Assembly: GCF_019443745.1 (NCBI RefSeq) | Contig: NZ_CP050948.1 | Coordinates: 4,654,001 to 4,718,000 of the forward strand | From: Iamia sp. SCSIO 61187 | Lineage (GTDB): Bacteria; Actinomycetota; Acidimicrobiia; Acidimicrobiales; Iamiaceae | Direction: 5' to 3' | DNA: 64,000 nucleotides | Shown: positions 10,578 to 18,412 of the stretch, piece by piece | Layout of the letters: the number at the start of each line of letters is the position of its first letter | Numbering within the stretch: the stretch's first letter is position 1 | The notes under the pieces: generated by a model | What the model was told of the DNA's origin: nothing | The model's input: only the letters and a program-made list of their open reading frames with translations | Database searches by the model: none | Position numbers and translations under genes: made by a program

Positions 10578-11000
10578 TCAGCTGTCGGCGGTGTCGGCCT
10601 CGGTGTCGCCGGAGACGATGCCGAGCAGGTCGCGGGCCGACACGATCCCGACGGTGGCGCCGTCGCGCTCGACGAGGACGTGGCGCACCCAGCGCTCCAT
10701 CATGAGGGTCGCCACCTCGCCGACGGTCGCGTGGGCGTCGCACCGGACCAGGTCGGTGGCGGCCACGGTGGAGCAGGCGATGGCGCCCAGGTCCTTGCCG
10801 GCGGCCACGGCGCGGACCACGTCGCGCTCGGAGACGATCCCGGCGGGTCCGCCGGCGCCGGTGACCACCAGGGCGCCGACGTCGGCGTCGACGAGGAGCG
10901 AGGCGACGTCGCGCAGGGTGGCGTCCGGGGCGATCTCGACGAGCGCGTCGCCGGTCAGGGTGGAGATGGGACGGTCTGCGCTGGTGAGGTCTCTTTCCAT
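10578..11000 (-). CDS. Tandem CBS-domain protein
   Basis: The 140-aa product is a single Bateman module: CBS1 with PDATLRDVASLLVDADVGALVV and CBS2 with ATVGEVATLMMERWVRHVLVER. Stand-alone CBS pairs bind adenine nucleotides or NAD and act as energy sensors; no catalytic domain is fused. In mycobacteria several such proteins belong to the DosR regulon. A DosR-like box lies 37 bp upstream of the ATG. It sits between ppdK and the nifJ operon, so a role in sensing energy state during low oxygen is plausible but inferred. Confidence 0.9.
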   Translation of the reverse strand: MERDLTSADRPISTLTGDALVEIAPDATLRDVASLLVDADVGALVVTGAGGPAGIVSERDVVRAVAAGKDLGAIACSTVAATDLVRCDAHATVGEVATLMMERWVRHVLVERDGATVGIVSARDLLGIVSGDTEADTADS

Positions 11001-11036
11001 GGCCCCACGCTGCCCCCTGGCCCCGGTCGCCAGACA

Positions 11037-11050
11037 GGGTCCAAGGTCCC
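11037..11050 (-). promoter_or_regulatory. DosR-like box upstream of the CBS gene
   Basis: Minus-strand GGGACCTTGGACCC, followed after 24 bp by CAGCGT within GGGCAGCGTGG. The identical 14-mer and the same GGGCAGCGTGG element occur upstream of nifJ. Confidence 0.6.
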
Positions 11051-11060
11051 CTCTCGGGCG

Positions 11061-12095
11061 TCAGGAGGACGGCGACTCGTCGGTCAGGACGTGGGGCGCG
11101 GTCCAGGAGTGCAGCGTCTGGATGTAGTTGGCCCGCTCGAAGGCCGAGGGGTCGCCCGAGGTGGCCTGGGTCGCGCTACCGCGCAGCTGGCCGACGGAGT
11201 GGTAGTCGTGGTCGTCCAGCCAGGTGCGGAGCTCCTCCTCGACGACGCTCAGGTACTGCGGCCCGTGGCGCAGCACCGCCGAGGTCACCATGGCCACGTC
11301 GGCGCCGACCATGAGCGCCTTGACCACGTCGGTGCCGGCGTGGACGCCGGAGGTCGCGGCGAGCGAGACGTCCGGTCCCAGCTGGGGCCGGAGGATGGCG
11401 ATCCAGCGCATCGGGAGGCGCAGCTCGCCGGGTCGGCTGAGCTCGACGCGGTTGACGACCTCGAGCGCCTCGAGGTCGAGGTCCGGTTGGTAGAAGCGGT
11501 TGAACAGCACCAGCCCGTCGGCGCCGGCCTCGACCACGGCGGCGGCGAAGCTGGCCATGGCCGAGTAGTGCGGGCTGAGCTTGACCGCGAACGGGATCGA
11601 CAGGGCGCCCCGCACGGCGCGGACGATGTCGAGGTCGGCCCCCTCCATGCTCGCCGCGTCGCGCGTGGGGTCGGCGGCGACGTGGTACAGGTTCAGCTCG
11701 ATGGCGTCGGCCCCCGCCTCCTCCATGAGGGAGGCGTACCGCACCCAGCCGCCGGCGCTGCTGGCGTTCAGGCTGGCGATGACCGGGACCGACGACTGGG
11801 CCTTGAGCCGCTCGAGCAGGGCGAGGTAGCGGTCGCCCGCGCTGGCGAGGTCGCCGACGTCGGGGAAGTAGTCGAGGGCCTCGGCGAAGTGCTCCGAGCC
11901 GGCCTCGAGCGACCGGGTGAGCTGGATCTCCTCGTTGAGGATCTCCTCCTCGAACAGCGACGGCATCACGATCGCCGACGCCCCTGCGTCCTCGACCAGC
12001 TTGGCCGACGCCGGCTCGCCGTTGAGGGGCGAGGCCGAGGCCACGATCGGTGTCCGCAGCTCGAGGCCGAGGTAGCGGGTGGTGAGGTCGCTCAT
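11061..12095 (-). CDS. Dihydroorotate dehydrogenase-like flavoprotein linked to nifJ
   Basis: The 344-aa product begins MSDLTTRYLGLELRTPIVASASPL and has the FMN-binding TIM barrel of class 1 DHO dehydrogenases (PVIASLNASSAGGWVRYA, AIELNLYHV, FAVKLSPHYS). The C-terminus is a long polar tail. Its ATG overlaps the nifJ stop (ATGA), implying translational coupling. DHOD-like proteins next to nifJ are recurrent in bacteria and are usually not the pyrimidine enzyme; a redox partner role is inferred. True PyrD cannot be excluded without checking the catalytic Cys/Ser against alignments. Confidence 0.85.
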   Translation of the reverse strand: MSDLTTRYLGLELRTPIVASASPLNGEPASAKLVEDAGASAIVMPSLFEEEILNEEIQLTRSLEAGSEHFAEALDYFPDVGDLASAGDRYLALLERLKAQSSVPVIASLNASSAGGWVRYASLMEEAGADAIELNLYHVAADPTRDAASMEGADLDIVRAVRGALSIPFAVKLSPHYSAMASFAAAVVEAGADGLVLFNRFYQPDLDLEALEVVNRVELSRPGELRLPMRWIAILRPQLGPDVSLAATSGVHAGTDVVKALMVGADVAMVTSAVLRHGPQYLSVVEEELRTWLDDHDYHSVGQLRGSATQATSGDPSAFERANYIQTLHSWTAPHVLTDESPSS

Positions 12096-15000
12096 GCCGG
12101 GTCCTCGCTCTCGTACCGGTACCCGGCGTCGTTCTCGACCTCGGGCTCGACGTCGGCCCCGGGTTCGGTGTGGGGCACGGTGCGCTCCATGGCGGCCAGC
12201 TGCTCGTAGTAGCGCCACCGCTCGTCGATGTCGGCCTGGAGGAGCGAGGCGAGGTGCCGGGCCCGGGCCGGGTCGGTGCGCTCGAGGATGGCGTAGCGGG
12301 TCTCGCTGGCGACGAAGTCGCGCACGGGGATGGACGGCTTCCGGGAGTCGAGCTTGAAGGGCTGGCCCCCGTCGACCTCGCTCGGGTGGAAGCGGTACAG
12401 CGGCCAGTAGCCGCTCTTGACCGCGTCCTTCTGGTGCGTCATCGACTTGGACATGTCGATGCCGTGGGCGATGCACGTGCTGTAGGCGATGACCAGCGAG
12501 GGCCCCGGCCACGCATCGGCCTCGAGGAGCGCCTTGGTGGTCTGCAGCTCGTTGGCGCCCATCGAGATCTGGGCGACGTAGACGTTGCCGTAGGCCCGGG
12601 CGATGGCGCCGAGGTCCTTCTTCCCGGTGCTCTTGCCGGCGGCCGCGAACTTGGCCACGGCTCCCCGCTGGGTCGCCTTGGAGGCCTGCCCACCGGTGTT
12701 GGAGTACACCTCGGTGTCGAGGACCAGGATGTTGACGTTGCGGCCCGACGACAAGACGTGGTCGAGGCCGCCGAAGCCGATGTCGTAGGCCCACCCGTCC
12801 CCGCCGATGAGCCACACCCCCTGGCGGACCAGGTTGCTGGCGACGGCGGTGAGGCGGGCCGCGTCGGCCCCGCCGACGGCGGCGAGCCGCTCGACCAGGT
12901 CGCCGACGAGGCGGCGCTGCTCGCGGACCTCGGGCTCGGTGCCCTGGGGGTTGGCGAGGATGGCGCCGGCGAGGTCGTCGCCGACCTGGGGGGCCAGCCG
13001 CTGCAGCAGGGCCCGCGCCGACGCGTCCTGGGCGTCGAGCCCGAGCCGGATCCCCAGCCCGAACTCGGCGTTGTCCTCGAAGAGGGAGTTGTTCCACGCC
13101 GGCCCGCGGCCCGCGGCGTTGGTCGTCCACGGGGTGGTCGGGAGGTTGGCGCCGTAGATCGACGAGCAGCCGGTGGCGTTGGCGACGACCATCCGGTCCC
13201 CGAACAGCTGGCTCACGAGCCGGATGTAGGGAGTCTCGCCGCAGCCGGCGCAGGCGCCGGAGAACTCGAACAGCGGCTCGAGCACCTGGCTGCCCTTCAC
13301 CGTGTCGTGGGGCAGGAGGTCCCGGTCGAGGTAGGGGATGTCGAGGAAGCTCTCCCACCGTCGCCGCTCGAGGTCGCGGTGGACCATCAGCGGCTCCATG
13401 TTGATGGCCTTGTGGCCGATCTCGGTCTTGCTCTTGGCCGGGCAGACGTCGACGCAGACGCCGCAGCCGGTGCAGTCGTCGGGGGCCACCTGGATGGTGA
13501 GGTGGTGGCCGGCGAGGTCCTTGGAGCGGAACGGCTTGGTGAGGGTCTCCTCCGGCACCGAGGCAGCGACGTCGTCGGTGAAGACCTTCATGCGGATCGT
13601 GGCGTGGGGGCAGACGATGGCGCACTTGCCGCAGTCGATGCAGACGTCGGGGTCCCAGATCGGGATCTCCTTGGCGATCGAGCGCTTCTCGTAGGTCGTC
13701 GTGCCCGTCGGGAACGACCCGTCGACGGGCAGGGCGCTCACCGGGAGGCGGTCGCCGTCGCCGCTCATCAGCATCGCCGTCACCCGCTTCACGAAGTCGG
13801 GCGCCTCGTCGGGGATGGTCACCTCGATCGACCGGTCGCTCGTCGCCGCGTCGGGCACCTGCACCCGGTGGAGGTTCGCCAGGGCGGTGTCGATGGCGGC
13901 GAAGTTGCGCTCGATGACCGCCCGGCCCCGCTTGGCGTAGGTCGCCTCGACGGCGGCCTTGATGCTGGCGATGGCCTCGTCGGCGGGCAGGACCCCCGAC
14001 AGCTGGAAGAAGCACGGCTGCATCACGGTGTTGATGCGGTTCCCCATCCCCGCCTCGCGGGCGACGCGGTAGGCGTCGATCACCCAGAGGTCGAGGTCCT
14101 TGTCGAGGATCTCGCGCTGCACCTCGACGGGGAGGTTGTCCCAGACCGCGTCGGGCCCGAACGGCGAGTTGAGCAGGACGGTGGCGCCCGGGCGGGCGGC
14201 GGGGAGCACCTTCAGCTTCTCGAGCAGCCCGAACTGGTGGCAGGCGACGAAGTCGGCCCCGTCGATCAGGTAGGTCGAGCGGATCGGCTCGGGCCCGAAC
14301 CGGAGGTGCGACACGGTGACCGAGCCCGACTTCTTCGAGTCGTAGACGAAGTACCCCTGGGCGTGGAGGTCGGTGCTCTCCCCGATGATCTTCACCGTGC
14401 TCTTGTTGGCGCCCACCGTGCCGTCGGAGCCCAGGCCGAAGAACATCGCCTGCACCTCCCCCGCCGGGCGGGGGTGCACGAAGTCGCCGTCGATGGGCAG
14501 GCTCAGGCGGGTGACGTCGTCGTAGATGCCGACGGTGAAGTGGCGGCGCGGGCGGGCGGCGGCGAGCTCGTCGAACACCGGCTTCAGCATCGAGGGCGTG
14601 ACCTCCTTGGAAGACAGCCCGTAGCGGCCGCCGACGACGCGGGGGGCCCGGGCGAACGGCGGGTCGTCGGCGTCCATGGCCTCGTCGATGGCGGCGAGCA
14701 CCGAGAGGTAGAGCGGCTCTCCGACGGCGCCCGGCTCCTTGGTGCGATCGAGCACGGCGATCGACCGCACCGACGGCGGCAGCGCCGCGACCAGGGCGGC
14801 GACAGGGAACGGCTGGAAGAGCCGCACCGTCACCATGCCGACCCGCTCCCCCGCTGCGTTCATGTCGTCGACGGTCTCCTCCAGCGCCCCCGCCGCCGAC
14901 CCCATCACGACGACGACCCGGTCGGCGTCGACGGCGCCGTGGTACTCGACCAGCCCGTACCGCCGGCCGGTGCGCTCCGCCAGCTCGTCGAGCACCTCCT

Positions 15001-15730
15001 CGACGATGCCGGGCACCGCCAGGTGGAACGGGTTCGACGCCTCGCGCGCCTGGAAGAACACGTCGGGGTTCTGGGCGGTGCCCCGGACGACCGGCGCCTC
15101 CGGGGTCATGCCCCGGGATCGGAAGGCCAAGACGTCCTCGTCGCGGATCAGGGCGGCGATGTCGTCGTCGGTGAGAGGGTCGATCGTGTCGATCTCGTGC
15201 GAGGTGCGGAACCCGTCGAAGAAGTGCAGGAACGGGACCCGGGACCGGAGCGTGGCGGCGTGGGCCACCAGGGCGAAGTCCTGCGCCTCCTGGACCGAGG
15301 CCGCCGACAGCATCGCCCAGCCCGTCGCCCGGGCGTGCATGACGTCGCTGTGGTCGCCGAAGATCGACAGGGCGTGGGTCGCGATGGTGCGGGCCGCCAC
15401 GTGGATCACCGCCGGCGTGAGCTCCCCGGCGATCTTGAACATGTTGGGGATCATCAGCAGCAGGCCCTGCGAGGCCGTGAACGTCGTCGCCAGCGCCCCC
15501 TTCTGGAGGGCGCCGTGCAGCGCCCCGGCCGCCCCCGCCTCGGACTGCATCTCCACCACGTCAGGCACGTCGCCCCACAGGTTCCCGCGCCCGGCCGCGG
15601 CCCAGTCGTCGCAGTGCTCACCCATGGGCGACGCCGGGGTGATCGGGTACAGGGCGACGACCTCGCTCAGCGCGTAGGCGACGCGAGCGGCCGCCTCGTT
15701 CCCGTCGACGCACTTCCACCGCTCGGCCAC
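12092..15730 (-). CDS. nifJ: Pyruvate:ferredoxin/flavodoxin oxidoreductase
   Basis: From a GTG at 15730 (GAGGAGAGG just before it) the product is 1212 aa, the usual NifJ single-chain size. Domains in order are: N-terminal pyrimidine-binding domain (ALYPITPASPMGEHCDDWAA), transketolase-like domain, gamma domain, two 4Fe-4S ferredoxin motifs (CIDCGKCAIVCP near residue 695, CTGCGVCVDVCP near 750), and the TPP-binding domain with CAGCGETPY and GGDGWAYDIGFGGLDHVL. It oxidises pyruvate with CoA to acetyl-CoA and CO2, passing electrons to ferredoxin or flavodoxin. In a probable aerobe this suggests a micro-oxic mode. It carries a DosR-like box 57 bp upstream and is coupled to the DHOD-like gene. Confidence 0.96.
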   Translation of the reverse strand: MAERWKCVDGNEAAARVAYALSEVVALYPITPASPMGEHCDDWAAAGRGNLWGDVPDVVEMQSEAGAAGALHGALQKGALATTFTASQGLLLMIPNMFKIAGELTPAVIHVAARTIATHALSIFGDHSDVMHARATGWAMLSAASVQEAQDFALVAHAATLRSRVPFLHFFDGFRTSHEIDTIDPLTDDDIAALIRDEDVLAFRSRGMTPEAPVVRGTAQNPDVFFQAREASNPFHLAVPGIVEEVLDELAERTGRRYGLVEYHGAVDADRVVVVMGSAAGALEETVDDMNAAGERVGMVTVRLFQPFPVAALVAALPPSVRSIAVLDRTKEPGAVGEPLYLSVLAAIDEAMDADDPPFARAPRVVGGRYGLSSKEVTPSMLKPVFDELAAARPRRHFTVGIYDDVTRLSLPIDGDFVHPRPAGEVQAMFFGLGSDGTVGANKSTVKIIGESTDLHAQGYFVYDSKKSGSVTVSHLRFGPEPIRSTYLIDGADFVACHQFGLLEKLKVLPAARPGATVLLNSPFGPDAVWDNLPVEVQREILDKDLDLWVIDAYRVAREAGMGNRINTVMQPCFFQLSGVLPADEAIASIKAAVEATYAKRGRAVIERNFAAIDTALANLHRVQVPDAATSDRSIEVTIPDEAPDFVKRVTAMLMSGDGDRLPVSALPVDGSFPTGTTTYEKRSIAKEIPIWDPDVCIDCGKCAIVCPHATIRMKVFTDDVAASVPEETLTKPFRSKDLAGHHLTIQVAPDDCTGCGVCVDVCPAKSKTEIGHKAINMEPLMVHRDLERRRWESFLDIPYLDRDLLPHDTVKGSQVLEPLFEFSGACAGCGETPYIRLVSQLFGDRMVVANATGCSSIYGANLPTTPWTTNAAGRGPAWNNSLFEDNAEFGLGIRLGLDAQDASARALLQRLAPQVGDDLAGAILANPQGTEPEVREQRRLVGDLVERLAAVGGADAARLTAVASNLVRQGVWLIGGDGWAYDIGFGGLDHVLSSGRNVNILVLDTEVYSNTGGQASKATQRGAVAKFAAAGKSTGKKDLGAIARAYGNVYVAQISMGANELQTTKALLEADAWPGPSLVIAYSTCIAHGIDMSKSMTHQKDAVKSGYWPLYRFHPSEVDGGQPFKLDSRKPSIPVRDFVASETRYAILERTDPARARHLASLLQADIDERWRYYEQLAAMERTVPHTEPGADVEPEVENDAGYRYESEDPA

Positions 15731-15787
15731 GGCCTCTCCTCGATGTGGGGTGACCTCCACGCTGCCCGCTCGGCGGCGCCCACGAAA

Positions 15788-15801
15788 GGGTCCAAGGTCC
15801 C
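15788..15801 (-). promoter_or_regulatory. DosR-like box upstream of nifJ
   Basis: Minus-strand GGGACCTTGGACCC, identical to the CBS-gene box, with CAGCGT 23 bp downstream in GGGCAGCGTGG. The constant spacing to a -10-like hexamer argues for an activator site abutting the -35 region. Confidence 0.62.
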
Positions 15802-16013
15802 GTCTCGCCGCCGACCGGCCGGGGGGCGACGACACGACCCCACGAGGACGCCCCCCGAGCACCGTCGGTCCGGTGCCGGAGTCCGACGACCATTGCGCTC
15901 GGGGCACCGTCCCGCAGCCCGCACACTGGACGGGGTGATCAGCCGTCACCCCTTGGCAGGTGGGCGGCGGACCGATGCGGTGCCAGCCTGCAGTGGCCGA
16001 CGAGGAGGCATCG

Positions 16014-17144
16014 ATGCGGCGAAGCGTGCTCGCCGCCGTGGTGACGATCCTGACGGCGGCTGCAGGTCTCACCGCCTGTGAGCCGGCTCCGACGTGCGGC
16101 GCCGTCATCACCGCCGACACGACGCTCGCCGCTGACATCCGCGAGTGTGCGGGGGACGGGCTCGTCATCGGCGCCGACGGCGTGACCCTCGACCTGGGCG
16201 GGCACACCATCGCGAGCGGCACCGACGACACCGGCGGCCGCGGGACCGTCGGCATCCGCATCGAGGGCCACGACGACGTCACCATCCTCGGCGGCACCGT
16301 CACCGGCTTCGCGACCGGCGTCGGAGCGACCGACGCCGCCCGGCTCGCCCTCGACCGCCTGACGGTCAGCGCCGGGGTCACCGGCGTCCGGTTCGACCGG
16401 GTGCGCGACGGTCACCTGGGCCGGAGCTCGGTGGCCGGAGCGTTCGACTCGATCCTGCTCCTCCGCTCCGCCCGCAACAGCGTCCACGACACGGTCGGTG
16501 TCGGCGACGCCGACACCCGCTCGGCCATCCGCCTCGAACGCAGCAACGGCAACATCGTCACCGACGGGACCTTCCGCGGGAGCAACGGCCCGAACATCCA
16601 GCTCGTCGGCTCCCACCGCAACCGCGTCGAGGGCAACGACGCCGGAGGCAGCAACACCGCCGGGATCGAGCTCGTCGGCTCCCACCGCAACCGGGTGCTG
16701 CGGAACCTCACGGCGTCCGAGTCCGAGTCCGTGACCCTCGTCGACAGCGACGACACGCTCGTCGACGGGAACGACGGCGGACGCTCGACCATCGTCGTCT
16801 CGGGATCCGACCGCACCCGGGTGACGCGGAACCTGGCCGGTGCGATCCGCATCGCCTCGTCGACGGGGACGATCGTGACCTACAACACCGTGACCCACGC
16901 GTGGGCTGACGTCATCACCGTCGACGCGGCGTCGGCCGACACGAGGCTCGTCGGCAACGTGGTCACGGTCTCGGGCCAGGACGGGATCGACGTCGAGCAC
17001 GTCGGGACCTACGTGGCCGACAACGTCTCCGATCGCAACGGTGAGCGCGGCATCGAGGCCGTGGCCGGGGTGACCGACGGCGGCGGCAACCGGGCTCGCG
17101 ACAACGGTGAGACCCCCGAGTGCCTCAACGTGGTCTGCACGTGA
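16014..17144 (+). CDS. Right-handed parallel beta-helix (NosD/pectate-lyase-like) lipoprotein
   Basis: The ATG at 16014 follows CGAGGAGG; the upstream in-frame ATG lacks a ribosome site. The 376-aa product has a lipoprotein signal ending LTACEPAP. The rest is a run of about 22-residue rungs in which N, D, G and V recur (DGVTLDLGGHTI, NGNIVTDG, SHRNRVEGND, SHRNRVLRN, DDTLVDGND), the signature of parallel beta-helix repeats. Related proteins are surface polysaccharide-binding or cleaving proteins. No catalytic residues can be assigned. The stop overlaps the next gene's GTG (GTGA). Confidence 0.85.
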   Translation: MRRSVLAAVVTILTAAAGLTACEPAPTCGAVITADTTLAADIRECAGDGLVIGADGVTLDLGGHTIASGTDDTGGRGTVGIRIEGHDDVTILGGTVTGFATGVGATDAARLALDRLTVSAGVTGVRFDRVRDGHLGRSSVAGAFDSILLLRSARNSVHDTVGVGDADTRSAIRLERSNGNIVTDGTFRGSNGPNIQLVGSHRNRVEGNDAGGSNTAGIELVGSHRNRVLRNLTASESESVTLVDSDDTLVDGNDGGRSTIVVSGSDRTRVTRNLAGAIRIASSTGTIVTYNTVTHAWADVITVDAASADTRLVGNVVTVSGQDGIDVEHVGTYVADNVSDRNGERGIEAVAGVTDGGGNRARDNGETPECLNVVCT

Positions 17145-17551
17145 CGACCGACGGGGCGCGGGAGGTGGGTCACGATCTGGACCGTCTGCTCGTGGAGCAC
17201 ACCGAGGCGTGGAACAGCCACGACCTCGATCGGCTGATGAGCCTGTTCGCCGACGACTGCGCCTTCGACGCCTCCGCCGGTCCGGAGCACTGCGGCGCCC
17301 GGTACGCCGGTCGGGCCGAGGTGCGGGCTGCGTTCGCCGAGGTGCTCCGCTCGATGCCGGACGCGCACTGGGGCGGTGGCCGCCACTTCGTCCTCGCCGA
17401 CGACTACGGCGTGTCGGAGTGGCGACTGACCGCCACCCTGCTCGACGGCGCCCGCATCGACGTCCTCGGGTGCGACTTCCTCACGGTGCGGGACGGCCTG
17501 ATCGTGCGGAAGAGCTCCTTCCGCAAGCAACGTCCTCCGGTGGCAGGCTGA
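17141..17551 (+). CDS. SnoaL/NTF2-like domain protein
   Basis: The GTG at 17141 overlaps the beta-helix gene stop and gives 136 aa. The pattern LLVEHTEAWNSHDLDRLMSLFADDCAF, then YAGRAEVRAAFAEVLRSMPDAHW and a C-terminal beta sheet, is the SnoaL-like NTF2 cone fold. Such proteins are isomerases, cyclases or ligand-binding proteins; no activity can be assigned. It is translationally coupled to the upstream lipoprotein gene. Confidence 0.8.
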   Translation: MTTDGAREVGHDLDRLLVEHTEAWNSHDLDRLMSLFADDCAFDASAGPEHCGARYAGRAEVRAAFAEVLRSMPDAHWGGGRHFVLADDYGVSEWRLTATLLDGARIDVLGCDFLTVRDGLIVRKSSFRKQRPPVAG

Positions 17552-17587
17552 TGGGGTGGTGCCGACTGAGCAGGGCGAACGACACCA

Positions 17588-18412
17588 TCACGGGTGGTCT
17601 CCCCGGTGGCCGGTCGCGATGAGGAGGCCGGGCTCCATCACCGTCGCGTCGCCGTCCACGTAGGGCGCGCCGCGCTCCGCGACCTCGGCCTCGAGGTCCG
17701 CCCGCGCCTGCTCGTCGAGCTCGGCCGCCATCGCCGCCAGGGGGGTGCTCTGCACGTACTGCCAGAGGAACTCGGCCGGTGGGCCGACCCGCAGGGGGAT
17801 GGACGTGGCCTGCACGGCGACGCCCTCGAAGCCGGCGGCGGCCATCAACGTCCGGGCCTCGTCGGGATCGGCGAGGGAGAACACGGCGTGGACGAACATC
17901 GACGCGCCAGGGCCGAGGTGGGCCGTGAGGGCCTCGTCGATGGCCACGAACAGGGGCGGGGTGGGACCGGGCGTGGTCCAGGCGATCCGACCGCCGGGGG
18001 CGAGGACGCGACGGGCCTCCCGCAGCGCCTGGACCTTGTCGGAGAAGAACTGCAGCCCCATCGAGCACAGCACCAGGTCGAAGCCACCCTCCGGCAGGGG
18101 CACGGCCTCGGCCGGCGCCGCGACCCAGTCGATGCGCTCCGGGCCGACCGAGCGGGCCACGTCGAGCGTGCCCGGGTTGGCGTCGATCCCGGTCACGTGA
18201 CCGTCGGGACCGACGAGGTCGAGGGCGAGGCGTGCTGCGACCCCGGTGCCGCAGGCGACGTCGAGGACCCTCTCCCCCGGGGCGGGAGCGGCGACCTCGA
18301 GCAGCCGGCGGGCCACCGGCTCACCGATCGCGGGCACGAAGTGGCGCTCGTAGCTCTCGGCGCCGCTGGCGCGGTAGGTCTCGTACAGGGAGGTCGCACG
18401 TCGGGTGGTCAT
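17588..18412 (-). CDS. Class I SAM-dependent methyltransferase (UbiE/Coq5-like)
   Basis: The ATG at 18412 has GAGGAGG upstream and overlaps the stop of the LuxR gene (ATGA). The 274-aa product contains motif I VLDVACGTGVAARLAL, the acidic ribose loop GIDANPGTLDVA and FDLVLCSMGLQFFSDK, typical of UbiE-type O/C-methyltransferases. The substrate is unknown. Coupling to the large LuxR regulator suggests the two act in one response. Confidence 0.88.
   Translation of the reverse strand: MTTRRATSLYETYRASGAESYERHFVPAIGEPVARRLLEVAAPAPGERVLDVACGTGVAARLALDLVGPDGHVTGIDANPGTLDVARSVGPERIDWVAAPAEAVPLPEGGFDLVLCSMGLQFFSDKVQALREARRVLAPGGRIAWTTPGPTPPLFVAIDEALTAHLGPGASMFVHAVFSLADPDEARTLMAAAGFEGVAVQATSIPLRVGPPAEFLWQYVQSTPLAAMAAELDEQARADLEAEVAERGAPYVDGDATVMEPGLLIATGHRGDHP

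Noticed and set aside
12170-16081. 1303-codon open frame opposite nifJ (also 856 codons opposite katG, 1009 opposite ppdK, 928 opposite GH3)
   Set aside because: Long antisense frames are expected in very GC-rich DNA. Their translations are low-complexity (Val/Gly/Arg/Asp-rich), and the other strand encodes recognised enzymes over the same region.
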